Shown here in pieces: positions 15,931 through 23,995 of a stretch of 64,000 nt of DNA. Every line of letters begins with the position of its first letter. The first letter of the stretch is position 1. The stretch is from Paenibacillus senegalimassiliensis (GTDB taxonomy: Bacteria > Bacillota > Bacilli > Paenibacillales > Paenibacillaceae), in assembly GCF_001486585.1 (NCBI RefSeq), contig NZ_LN909045.1, positions 357,368-421,367 of the forward strand, read 5' to 3'. Below the pieces are notes generated by a model. The model was not told the origin of the DNA and made no database searches. It saw only the letters and a program-made list of their open reading frames with translations. The position numbers and the translations under genes were made by a program.

Positions 15931-17553
15931 CTATTTGCGCAACGGTTGATAAAGCTGCTCGTAATAATCTAGAAGCATCCGCTTAGTAGAGAAGGCTTCG
16001 CGGGTTGTTTCAATGCTTCTGCGCATCATTTGCACCCAGCGGGGCTGATTATGGTAATAGGTCGGCACAACCCGATGAAGTATCGTGTCGTAAAGAGCGG
16101 CGCTATCGTGACGATCCAACTCGGCAACATCGTCCGTTTCGAACCCGTCTCCGATCTGCCAGCCGTTCTCCCCGTCCAGGCATGCCTCGGGCCACCAGCC
16201 GTCGAGAATAGAGCAGTTGAGCACACCGTTGACGGCAGCCTTCATGCCAGAGGTTCCGCTCGCTTCCAGCGGCCTTCGGGGGTTGTTCAGCCATACATCT
16301 GCACCCCGGGTGAGCTTGGCGCCAATCGTCATATCATAGTTTTCCAGAAACACGACGCTGCCGGGGTACTTCTTCATCATGGTGACCAGACGGCTGACGA
16401 TCTGCTTGCCGGTCTCGTCATTGGGATGAGCTTTGCCGGAGAAGACGATTTGAATTTGTCCGCTCTCCAGGTAAGGGGTAATTAATTCGGGTTGCGAGAA
16501 GATCAGGTCGCTGCGTTTGTAGGGAGCGGCCCGCCTTGAGAAGCCGATTAGTAAACGATCAGGGTTCAGCGCGATTCCGGTATGCCCGCGTATCCAGTCG
16601 ATTAGCTCACCCTTGAGCTCGGTATGGACCGCCCAGAGATCGCCACCATTTTCATAGGCCTGAGTCATACGTGGGTCGGCCCAGGTGGGCAAATGGATAG
16701 CATTGGTGATGCCGATGATCTCTGATCTGCTAGACACGTCCTTCCACATCTGGTTGGCCGTTCTGGCATGGAGTGCTGCCACGGCATTGGAGCGGCGGGA
16801 GAGCCTTAGGCCGGCAACGGTCATATTGAACGGGTTGCCGCCAATTTGCTCCATCTGTTCACGGGTTAGGCCGTTATAAGCAGACATCGTTCCCAACAAA
16901 TCCAGAGTATGAGCTTCATTACCTTCTTTGACTGGCGTATGGGTAGTGAATACGACTTCCTCACGAGTTTTGCGCCAAGCGGATTCGAAGGAGAGGCCGC
17001 CAGCCATCTTCTCCCGGATTAACTCTGTAGCGGCCAGGGCTGCATGGCCCTCATTGAAATGGTAGACGTCGGCTTCAAGGCTGAGTGCCCGAATGGCCTT
17101 CACTCCGCAAATACCGAGAATAATTTCTTGGGCGATGCGTTCTTCGCTAGAGCCTCCATATAGCCGTGAGGTCATCCAGCTATGGGAGCTTCCATCGAGG
17201 TCAGCATCAAGCAAGTAAAGTGGATTATTGCCAAAGTGCTCGGTTTTCCATACTTTACAGGGGACTTCGGCCTCCTTGACTGTCACGGTAAGTCTGACCC
17301 CGGTATCTTCCAGGAAGTCGTATTCCTGATCAGCAAACGTATCATACGGTTTGCCTTCGTGGTCGATGCGTTGCTCGGTATAGCCTTGCTTCCATCTGAT
17401 TCCGATGCCGATCAGCGGGACGCCGAGGTCCTTGGCTCCTTTGATGAAGTCGCCTGCGAGGATACCGAGCCCGCCTGCGTATATCTTGAAGTCGTTATGC
17501 AATCCGTATTCCATGCTGAAATAAGCCACCGTCGGAAGGTGCTGATTGTTCAC
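15931..17553 (-). CDS. glgP: Alpha-glucan family phosphorylase
   Basis: 540 residues from a GTG after AAGGAGG. VAYFSMEYGL and IYAGGLGILAGDFIKGAKDLGVPLIGIG are the N-terminal signature of the short glycogen/starch phosphorylase branch (TIGR02094-like). Others are VYHFNEGHAA, VVFTTHTPVKEGNEAH and the PLP and phosphate site RRPLEASGTSGMKAAVNG. The enzyme releases glucose-1-phosphate from alpha-1,4-glucans in the cytoplasm. It is shorter than the roughly 800-residue classical GlgP, which is normal for this branch. No other glg gene is beside it, so it may degrade imported or recycled maltodextrin as well as glycogen. Confidence 0.9.
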   Translation of the reverse strand: MNNQHLPTVAYFSMEYGLHNDFKIYAGGLGILAGDFIKGAKDLGVPLIGIGIRWKQGYTEQRIDHEGKPYDTFADQEYDFLEDTGVRLTVTVKEAEVPCKVWKTEHFGNNPLYLLDADLDGSSHSWMTSRLYGGSSEERIAQEIILGICGVKAIRALSLEADVYHFNEGHAALAATELIREKMAGGLSFESAWRKTREEVVFTTHTPVKEGNEAHTLDLLGTMSAYNGLTREQMEQIGGNPFNMTVAGLRLSRRSNAVAALHARTANQMWKDVSSRSEIIGITNAIHLPTWADPRMTQAYENGGDLWAVHTELKGELIDWIRGHTGIALNPDRLLIGFSRRAAPYKRSDLIFSQPELITPYLESGQIQIVFSGKAHPNDETGKQIVSRLVTMMKKYPGSVVFLENYDMTIGAKLTRGADVWLNNPRRPLEASGTSGMKAAVNGVLNCSILDGWWPEACLDGENGWQIGDGFETDDVAELDRHDSAALYDTILHRVVPTYYHNQPRWVQMMRRSIETTREAFSTKRMLLDYYEQLYQPLRK

Positions 17554-17771
17554 GAGAATACCTCCTTAGGATCTGAGCAATAGCTGCGGAATTAATCTTG
17601 ATATCGTATGCAGCGGGCCCGGCCGTTGTCTCCCTGCTTTCGGCAAGGTGGGGCTGAGGTCCCTTTTCAATAGGAGGAAGTTTGTGCTATTTTCAGGGAA
17701 ACTGAAGAGCTTGATTAGGCTATATAAGCTATAGAATAATAGGTATATTGATAGCAAGGAAGGAGATTAAC

Positions 17772-19610
17772 ATGAGTGTAGAAGAAAACTATCGTTTTCA
17801 GGTAAATTTAAGTGGGATGATCAACATCCTGTCAAATCATTTGTACAGTAACCCGAAAGTGTATCTGCGCGAGCTCTTGCAAAATGGAATTGATGCCGTA
17901 ACGGCCCGAAATGGATTACAAGAGTCCGGCTATACGGGACGTATTGTCGTTGAGGTTGCCGGAAGCGACAATAACATTACGTTGACCGTTGAAGATAACG
18001 GGGTGGGTCTGACCGAAGCCGAGGTGCATGAATTTCTGGCGATGATCGGGCAGTCCTCCAAGCGTGGTGAGGATTTCCTGGCTAAGGAGGAATCCTTCAT
18101 CGGTCGCTTTGGCATTGGCTTGCTATCTTGCTTCATGGTCAGTGATGAGATTGTGATGATTACAAGGTCTGCCAAGGGTGGCCCGGCACTCGAGTGGCGC
18201 GGCAAGCCTGACGGAACCTATAGCATTCGCACGCTTGAGGGAGAGTTGTCCCCGGGAACCAAGGTCTATTTGCGCTGCAAGCCGGGCTGCGAGATTTATT
18301 TCGAAGAAGCTAGTCTGGCGCAGTGGCTGCACTATTACGGGGCTCTGCTGCCTTATCCAATCATTCTGCAATCCGGTCAGGGCGAGCGCGTCATTAATGA
18401 TGATATTCCTGTATGGATTCAAGACCCGGGGTTGGCGCGCAGTCATCGGCAAGAGGTGCTCAAGCTTGGTGAGCGGCTATTAGGGGAGAAATTCCGTGAC
18501 TTTATTCCCCTGATGACCAGTGAAGGGCGTACGGGTGGGATTGCTTACGTGCTTCCGCAAGCCGTCAACCTTAATGCAAAGAAGAGTCACCGCGTATATC
18601 TCAAGCATATGCTTGTGTCGGAGAAAGCGGAGAATATTTTACCGGACTGGGCATTCTTCGTGAAGTGCGTAGTGTGGACGGATGAGCTCCAGCCGACGGC
18701 ATCCCGGGAAAGCTTCTACGAGAACGACAAGTTGGAAGAGGTGCGCGAGCAATTAGGCGAATCGATTCGCAGTGAACTGATGAGAATGGCGGAATATGAT
18801 CCGGATCGGCTTCAGCATATTATTAATCTGCATGCCTTATCCATGAAGGCCCTGGCGGTGGAGGACGACAAATTCTTCTCGATTATTTACCGCTGGCTAC
18901 CTTTCGAGACGACTTATGGGAACCGTGAGCTTGATGAATTGCTTAAGGAGCACCAACATTTCTACTATACCCTGAGTCTGGATGAATATCGCCAGATTAC
19001 GCATGTAGCCTCAGCGCAAACAATGCTGGTGGTGAACGGCGGGTACATATATGATGCCGAGTTGTTGTCCAGATTGCCGTTGGTGGATGAACGTATTACT
19101 GTGGAGCGGCTGCTGCCGGAGGATGTGTCCTTCTCCTTCACGGATATTACGCCAGAAGAACGGTTGCAGTATTATGAGGCTGTTAAGCTGGCTGATGCAA
19201 CGTTGCAGCCTTTCCGCTGCCGTGTCCAGATCAGACGCTTCAAGCCGGCTGATCTACCTGCACTCTATACGTTGTCGAAGGAATCGTCAGACCTGCGGAC
19301 TTTAGAGACAGCCAAGGAGGCTAGCACGGAGCTGCTATCCTCGGTGCTGGGAAATCTGGGAGCGAACTATCAGGCTACGGCATACGCGACAATATACTTG
19401 AATCTGGATAACCCCGTGGTATCTCGTATATTCACGTCAGGTCATTTGGGAATGCTGCCAACTGCGGTAGAAATGCTGTATTGTAATGCCTTGTTGATGG
19501 GTCATTATCCGATGAATCGTAAGGAGATTGCCCTTCTGAATCAAGGAATTATTCGCTTCATTGACTGGGGCATGGATGTTAATCATAATGGAGGTGCTTC
19601 GCATGAGTAA
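17772..19610 (+). CDS. Divergent Hsp90-family protein (HtpG paralogue)
   Basis: 612 residues from the ATG at 17772, after AAGGAAGGAG. All ATPase elements are kept: LRELLQNGIDAV (Glu34, Asn38, Asp41), VEDNGVGLT (residues 73-81), FIGRFGIGLLSCFMVSD (109-125), and the middle-domain arginine in PTASRESFYEND. Identity to the HtpG at 287 is visibly low outside these motifs, and the C-terminal dimer region shares little. It should be a second cytosolic GHKL chaperone. No CIRCE element was seen upstream. The stop overlaps the start of the next gene by eight bases, so the two are coupled and probably work together. Confidence 0.9.
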   Translation: MSVEENYRFQVNLSGMINILSNHLYSNPKVYLRELLQNGIDAVTARNGLQESGYTGRIVVEVAGSDNNITLTVEDNGVGLTEAEVHEFLAMIGQSSKRGEDFLAKEESFIGRFGIGLLSCFMVSDEIVMITRSAKGGPALEWRGKPDGTYSIRTLEGELSPGTKVYLRCKPGCEIYFEEASLAQWLHYYGALLPYPIILQSGQGERVINDDIPVWIQDPGLARSHRQEVLKLGERLLGEKFRDFIPLMTSEGRTGGIAYVLPQAVNLNAKKSHRVYLKHMLVSEKAENILPDWAFFVKCVVWTDELQPTASRESFYENDKLEEVREQLGESIRSELMRMAEYDPDRLQHIINLHALSMKALAVEDDKFFSIIYRWLPFETTYGNRELDELLKEHQHFYYTLSLDEYRQITHVASAQTMLVVNGGYIYDAELLSRLPLVDERITVERLLPEDVSFSFTDITPEERLQYYEAVKLADATLQPFRCRVQIRRFKPADLPALYTLSKESSDLRTLETAKEASTELLSSVLGNLGANYQATAYATIYLNLDNPVVSRIFTSGHLGMLPTAVEMLYCNALLMGHYPMNRKEIALLNQGIIRFIDWGMDVNHNGGASHE

Positions 19611-20667
19611 CATGAATTTTGATGGTGATTTCGATGATTTGATGGAGCAGGCGTTCAGCCTGCCGGACGGGCGTGCCAAGGTTGAGGTCTTGGAGCAAGC
19701 CATTCAGTTGGCTGATGCCGCAGGGGACATCGATCAGGGGTATGAAGCTCGGGCAGAACTGGTGGAATGTGGCGTCTTTAACGGTTATCCGATGAAAGCT
19801 CTCGTTGCCTTCTCCTGGCAGCTTGGACAGTTTGACAAAGAGCCTGAGCGCTTTGATGAATTCAGCTTGTTTTGGTCCTATAAGTGGATTCTGGACCAAG
19901 CGCCGAGCTTCCCGGATATTACTCGCCCACAAATAGACCAGCTCCTGGAAGATATGAAGCAAAGATTTGGGCAATATGGCTATAGCGACCGTACCTATTA
20001 CTTCTATAAGATGGTAACCGCGAATGAAATGGGTGAGGTTGAAACTGCGGCAGAATACATGAAGCGGATTCAAACAATGGAACGCGATGATATGAGCGAT
20101 TGTCTGGCTTGTGAGCAGAATCGGGTAGTGGAGTGTGCCGTCAAGCAAGGGGATGATGAAGCGATCATTGAGGCGGCCAAGCCGATTATTGAAGGCGGAA
20201 TGAGCTGTGGCGAGGTGCCTCACGTTACGATCACCAAGGTTCTGTTCCCGCTGCTTCGCCTGGGTCGTCAGAAAGAAGCCGATAAGCTTCAGCGTCGAGG
20301 CTACCGCCTGGTGAAGGGGAATCGTGATTTCCTGCTATACCACGGGGAGCATATCGGATACCTGACCCTCACGGACCCAATTAAAGCGCTAGAGGTCTTT
20401 GAAGAGCATATTACTATGGCTCTGGATCACGAAAATCCGTTCCATGTGATGATATTTAACGCCTATGCGGCTAAGATGTTCCAGCGGCTGGCTGAAGAGA
20501 ATTTGTCTTATCAGGTTAAGTTGCCTGCCGAGTTTCCACATCGGGAAGAATCGGGCAACGTGGTCTGGCTTGGTAAGTATTTCAAGGAGCAGGCGCTGGT
20601 GGCTGCTGCAAGATTTGATTCCCGTAACGGAAATAACTATTACACTGACTTTATTGAAAATTTATAA
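19603..20667 (+). CDS. Helical-repeat (TPR-like) protein coupled to the Hsp90 paralogue
   Basis: 354 residues. The ATG at 19603 lies inside the last codons of the Hsp90-like gene and follows GGAGGTG, so translation is coupled. The protein is almost wholly helical and acidic. It has paired helices of TPR type, such as AKVEVLEQAIQLADAAGDI, AEYMKRIQTMERDDMSD, LLRLGRQKEADKLQRRGYRL and DPIKALEVFEEHITMALDH. There is no signal peptide or membrane segment. I do not recognise a named family with certainty. In eukaryotes TPR proteins are Hsp90 co-chaperones, so a dedicated partner or client-loading factor is a reasonable inference, although the Hsp90-like C-terminus here has no EEVD tail. Confidence 0.75.
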   Translation: MSNMNFDGDFDDLMEQAFSLPDGRAKVEVLEQAIQLADAAGDIDQGYEARAELVECGVFNGYPMKALVAFSWQLGQFDKEPERFDEFSLFWSYKWILDQAPSFPDITRPQIDQLLEDMKQRFGQYGYSDRTYYFYKMVTANEMGEVETAAEYMKRIQTMERDDMSDCLACEQNRVVECAVKQGDDEAIIEAAKPIIEGGMSCGEVPHVTITKVLFPLLRLGRQKEADKLQRRGYRLVKGNRDFLLYHGEHIGYLTLTDPIKALEVFEEHITMALDHENPFHVMIFNAYAAKMFQRLAEENLSYQVKLPAEFPHREESGNVVWLGKYFKEQALVAAARFDSRNGNNYYTDFIENL

Positions 20668-20682
20668 GATTGTGCAACCAAC

Positions 20683-20725
20683 AAGGGACCTGGGACTCCG
20701 CTGTAAGCGGGGTGTCAGGTCCCTT
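20683..20725. terminator. Bidirectional terminator between the TPR-like gene and ypsA
   Basis: AAGGGACCTG (20683-20692) pairs exactly with CAGGTCCCTT (20716-20725), with an inner G/C-rich stem. The minus-strand arm contains the last codons and stop of ypsA. A T-run is weak on both strands. Confidence 0.65.
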
Positions 20726-21284
20726 GCTCCTCATAGTCTCTGGCTTGTTCTTCATCTGCCAGGGACTGAATTTCCTCAGAACTAATATTGATATAGCCAT
20801 AGCCATCTTCAGTCTGCTTCTTCAAAGCTCGCATCTTCATATATTTCGGACTGGCTTCTCCGGCATCCTCATCATAAACGAGCAGGATCCCATCCGTCTT
20901 GCGAAACAGCAACTCATCCCGCGCCTTGAATTGCCACGGACCCTCATAAGCCTCCTTGCTAGTAGAAGCATAATGATCAACTTGACGCAGAATTCGGGTG
21001 TAATATTCCCGTTTCTCTTCGCTCCATTTCTCTTCCTGATGGCTATATGCCGTAATGATAGAGCATTTTAGCTGAGGATATTGCTGCTTAAGGGCAAATA
21101 CGGCTTCACAGGCCCATAGGTCCACCCCATATTGTCCTGGCGTAATCACCCACTCCAAACCTTCTTCAACGAGCGGAATCAAGCGGTTGGCAATGGCCTG
21201 ACGAATATAGGGGATGCCCTGATGTTTATGGTTGTATATGCCCAGCTCATGTGCACGATAGCCGGTGACAAGGATATTTTTCAA
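20715..21284 (-). CDS. ypsA: YpsA-like SLOG-family protein (DUF1273)
   Basis: 189 residues from a TTG seven bases after AAGGAG, giving MKNILVTGYRAHELGIYNHKH, the usual YpsA beginning; the frame is open to 21341 without a ribosome site. GLEWVITPGQYGVDLWACEAVFAL carries the glycine-rich nucleotide-binding loop of the SLOG fold, and FRKTDGILLVYDED is the second typical motif. In Bacillus subtilis and Staphylococcus aureus YpsA affects cell division; its ligand is unknown, probably an ADP-ribose-like or nucleotide compound. It is cytosolic and seems to be a single gene. Confidence 0.85.
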   Translation of the reverse strand: MKNILVTGYRAHELGIYNHKHQGIPYIRQAIANRLIPLVEEGLEWVITPGQYGVDLWACEAVFALKQQYPQLKCSIITAYSHQEEKWSEEKREYYTRILRQVDHYASTSKEAYEGPWQFKARDELLFRKTDGILLVYDEDAGEASPKYMKMRALKKQTEDGYGYINISSEEIQSLADEEQARDYEEQGT

Positions 21285-21421
21285 AGTAAGGCTCCTTCGG
21301 ATTTTGATTGACGCAAAGAGCAACGGAGAACATACTCTCACGATTGCTAATGCTCAAACTCATTATACGCTATCCGAAGAATTGTCAATGGCATTTGTTA
21401 GCGGTTACAAAAGTACAGAGA

Positions 21422-21538
21422 TTACTGGCCATGGATAGCGAAAAGGGTGAATATGGTGTAGAACAGCGCGTAAAATGTGCCTAACGCAATAATCCACAGA
21501 AATGCGTTACCATTCATTTTGTTGCCAGGTTTCCACAT
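21422..21538 (-). CDS. Small single-span membrane protein, 38 residues
   Basis: An ATG at 21538 follows AAAGGAGCGATCTCT and opens a 38-residue frame ending in TAA. The protein starts MWKPGNKMNGNAF, has one hydrophobic helix (FLWIIALGTFYALFYTIFTL) and ends FAIHGQ. The ribosome site, basic head and clear single span make it credible despite its size. It lies alone between ypsA and the AraC regulator. I do not recognise it; small spans of this type are often sporulation or stress peptides. Confidence 0.6.
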   Translation of the reverse strand: MWKPGNKMNGNAFLWIIALGTFYALFYTIFTLFAIHGQ

Positions 21539-21576
21539 AGAGATCGCTCCTTTCCATTTCGCTAGCCTGCAAAAGG

Positions 21577-21625
21577 TTTGTTCAAAAAGTCGTCTTTCTA
21601 GGACGAAGCTGTTCGAGATTTGAAC
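21577..21625 (+). repeat. Fragment of the dispersed repeat family
   Basis: TTTGTTCAAAAAGTCG followed by TCTTTCTAGGACGAAGCTGT and TCGAGA matches the left end of the element at 11664 and, inverted, the fragment at 13358. It includes a TCGTC/GACGA hairpin. No opposite terminus was found. Confidence 0.6.
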
Positions 21626-21746
21626 TCTTACTCAATTGTGAACAATTTGTGTCTTATCTAATTATTGAGCATTTTGTGTCTAAATTCAACCTTTTTTTGT
21701 ATGTTGGGCTAAAAATTTAGAAAATAGGGGTTGACATTATAGAGAA

Positions 21747-21789
21747 AACAAGGGACTGGCCGCTAATAAAGCGGGTCCAGTCCCTTGTT
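21747..21789 (-). terminator. Terminator of the AraC regulator gene
   Basis: AACAAGGGACTGG (21747-21759) pairs exactly with CCAGTCCCTTGTT (21777-21789), a 13-base stem. On the minus strand TTTTCTCT follows. The regulator's stop codon lies in the loop. Confidence 0.85.
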
Positions 21790-22536
21790 GTTTATTCTGA
21801 ATTTGCGAGGGGTTACGCCAACTTCTCTTTTGAAAATACTACAGAACTGTGCGTCGTTGACAAAGCCGGAGACGGCGGATACCTCTGAGATAGGCAATTG
21901 TGTATGTCGCAGTAATGACTTGGCATAGTCTAGCCTTTTTAGCAAAAGATAACGGAGTGGAGAGTATTGGTAGCGCTCTTTGAACAGGTGTCTGAAGCGA
22001 TCATAGCTATAACCAGACAATTCGGACAGGCTGGAAATGGTCAATCTTTGCAAATAATGCTCGTCCATGTAATTGAGGACATACTGCATACGATCTTCCG
22101 CAGGCAGAGTAGATAAGCCGTCATCCACATTTCTTAGCAAGTGAACGATAATCTCACTAAGCTGAAGGTTCATCAGTTCGGAGAAGCCTTCGCGTTTTCG
22201 TTGAAATTCCAGCTTGATTCGCAGCAAAGTTTGCAGTACCGTGTGCTCTTTATCATCATCATACACTCCGGCCAGAGTGGACAGACGGGAATTATCACAT
22301 AGAAAACCGATGAATAGCACTTCGGGTTCTCCCTCCGGAATATGCTTTTCATCGTGTTTATATCCTGGGGGGATAATTGCAAAGGATGAGGGACGGTAGT
22401 GAAAATTTTTCGTTCCTATATTGGAGGAACCCGCGGCATTAATGTAATAAACAAGTTCGTAGCATTCATGCTGATGCGACGGGATTTGCGTATTAGCTTC
22501 ATGAACAGTATTTACAATATAAAGCACACGATCCAT
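21763..22536 (-). CDS. AraC-family transcriptional regulator
   Basis: 257 residues from MDRVLYIVNTV at 22536, nine bases after AGGAGG. Residues of about 15-85 are a cupin-like sensor (HQHECYELVYYINAAGSSNIG, FAIIPPGYKHDE). The C-terminal 100 residues hold two helix-turn-helix motifs (LTISSLSELSGYSYDRFRHLFKERY and LPISEVSAVSGFVNDAQFCSIFKREVG) ending VTPRKFR. It diverges from the nucleoside importer operon over 211 bases, so it probably controls that operon in response to a small ligand bound by the cupin domain. Confidence 0.9.
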   Translation of the reverse strand: MDRVLYIVNTVHEANTQIPSHQHECYELVYYINAAGSSNIGTKNFHYRPSSFAIIPPGYKHDEKHIPEGEPEVLFIGFLCDNSRLSTLAGVYDDDKEHTVLQTLLRIKLEFQRKREGFSELMNLQLSEIIVHLLRNVDDGLSTLPAEDRMQYVLNYMDEHYLQRLTISSLSELSGYSYDRFRHLFKERYQYSPLRYLLLKRLDYAKSLLRHTQLPISEVSAVSGFVNDAQFCSIFKREVGVTPRKFRINNKGLDPLY

Positions 22537-22747
22537 AAAGCACCTCCTGTAAAAAATGATTAGCCGAATCATATAAAAACATGACCGAAAGCTTATAATT
22601 ATTTGTGCTTATTTTTGTTATGATCTTACCAATTAGACGGAAGTTTTACAACCGGACTAGCTATCATGTTCGGAAATAAGCCGCAATGGTCTAAAAAAAC
22701 ACCGTGTTACACACACTTTTTTCGGAAATAGGAGCGATGAGAAGAAA

Positions 22748-23872
22748 ATGAAAAAGAACATTCTGTTTTTGCTGTTAGCTGTAGTAATGGTATTGGTAAC
22801 TGCGTGTGGAAGCAATAGTGCAAATCAGGGTTCAACCGGAGACAACAACTCTGATGCAGCAGGCCAAAGTGACAAGTTAAAGGTCATCCTGCTCATTCCG
22901 GGAACATTAGGCGATAAATCCTTCTTTGATGCTGCGAACAATGGTTTGAACAAAGTCAAGGAAGAGCTTGGTGCAGTAACAAAAGTGGTGGAGATGGGAA
23001 CGGACAAGACCAAGTGGGAGCCGACTTATAATGACATCGCTGCTGAGGATTGGGATGTAATCATCTCCGGTGGATCTGAAATTACCGAGATGTTCAATGC
23101 AATTGCCGAAGCAAATCCTGATAAAAAGTTTATCAACTACGATACGGATATCGAGGAAGCCCCGGCTAATGTATACAGCATGACATATGCGACTAATGAG
23201 GTTTCCTTCCTCGCCGGAGCTGCCGCTGCTTATGCAACACAATCGGAAATGGAAAATGCGAATGAAGATAATGTGATTGGCTTTGTGGGCGGCATGGATA
23301 TCCCAGGCATTAACGCTTTCCTGGTTGGTTACATTCAAGGGGCACAATATGTTGACCCTGATGTCAAAGTCGCAGTATCTTATGCGGGTGATTTCGTAAA
23401 CCCGGCGAAGGGCAAGGAATTGTCCCTGATTCAATATAACTCGGGTGTAGATATTATTTTCAACGTTGCTGGTGGTACGGGACTTGGTATTTTTGATGCC
23501 GCTAAGGAAAAAAAGAAATACGCGATAGGCGTGGACTCTGATCAAGCCATGCTGCTGAAAGATACAGACCCTGAGAAGGCTGATCTGATTGTCACTTCAG
23601 CGATCAAAAAAATTGATTCAGCCATTTTGGGCGCGGTCAAGAAGCTGAGTGAAGGTACGCTCGAAATGGGTAAGCGTGATCGTCTCAGCTTTGAAGAAGA
23701 TGGCGTGGGTATTGCGGAAAATGACATTTACACATCGACTTTCCCGGAAGAAATTCAGGCGAAGGTGGAAGAAGTGAAGCAAAAGCTGATTAATAATGAA
23801 ATTGAAGTGGATAACGCTATGGGGATGGAGACCGCTGAGGTTGAAGCGATCCGGAATGCAGTTAAGCCTTAA
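22748..23872 (+). CDS. BMP-family nucleoside-binding lipoprotein of an ABC transporter
   Basis: 374 residues. A lipoprotein signal ends in LVTACGS with the acylated cysteine at residue 20, then a low-complexity linker. KVILLIPGTLGDKSFFDAANNGLNKVKEELG is the basic-membrane-protein (PnrA/Med) start, and DVIISGGSEITEM, NYDTDIEEAPANVYSMTYATNEVSFLAG and AIGVDSDQAML are family motifs. PnrA-type proteins bind purine nucleosides. It is the first gene of a six-gene operon whose permeases and hydrolase fit nucleoside import. The hairpin after it probably keeps its message above that of the membrane genes. Confidence 0.92.
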   Translation: MKKNILFLLLAVVMVLVTACGSNSANQGSTGDNNSDAAGQSDKLKVILLIPGTLGDKSFFDAANNGLNKVKEELGAVTKVVEMGTDKTKWEPTYNDIAAEDWDVIISGGSEITEMFNAIAEANPDKKFINYDTDIEEAPANVYSMTYATNEVSFLAGAAAAYATQSEMENANEDNVIGFVGGMDIPGINAFLVGYIQGAQYVDPDVKVAVSYAGDFVNPAKGKELSLIQYNSGVDIIFNVAGGTGLGIFDAAKEKKKYAIGVDSDQAMLLKDTDPEKADLIVTSAIKKIDSAILGAVKKLSEGTLEMGKRDRLSFEEDGVGIAENDIYTSTFPEEIQAKVEEVKQKLINNEIEVDNAMGMETAEVEAIRNAVKP

Positions 23873-23897
23873 GCAAACGAACAGCAGGTAGTCTTAT

Positions 23898-23946
23898 CGC
23901 AGCAAGGAGCCCTTCGAAATGAGGGGCTTCAAGCTGCGTGTTTTTT
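23898..23946 (+). terminator. Intra-operon terminator/attenuator after the binding-protein gene
   Basis: CGCAGC (23898-23903) and AGCCC pair with GGGCT and GCTGCG (23933-23938), then TTTTTT. It lies in the gap before the ATPase gene of the same operon, so partial read-through is expected, giving excess binding protein. Confidence 0.8.
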
Positions 23947-23995
23947 AAAATGAGCTTGCTAGCCAAACTTCAAGTCGGGAGGGTGTAAATCTACA

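Noticed and set aside
22573-22747. Purine riboswitch before the nucleoside importer
   Set aside because: The conserved core and P1/P2/P3 loops of purine riboswitches could not be found; control by the divergent AraC protein is more likely.
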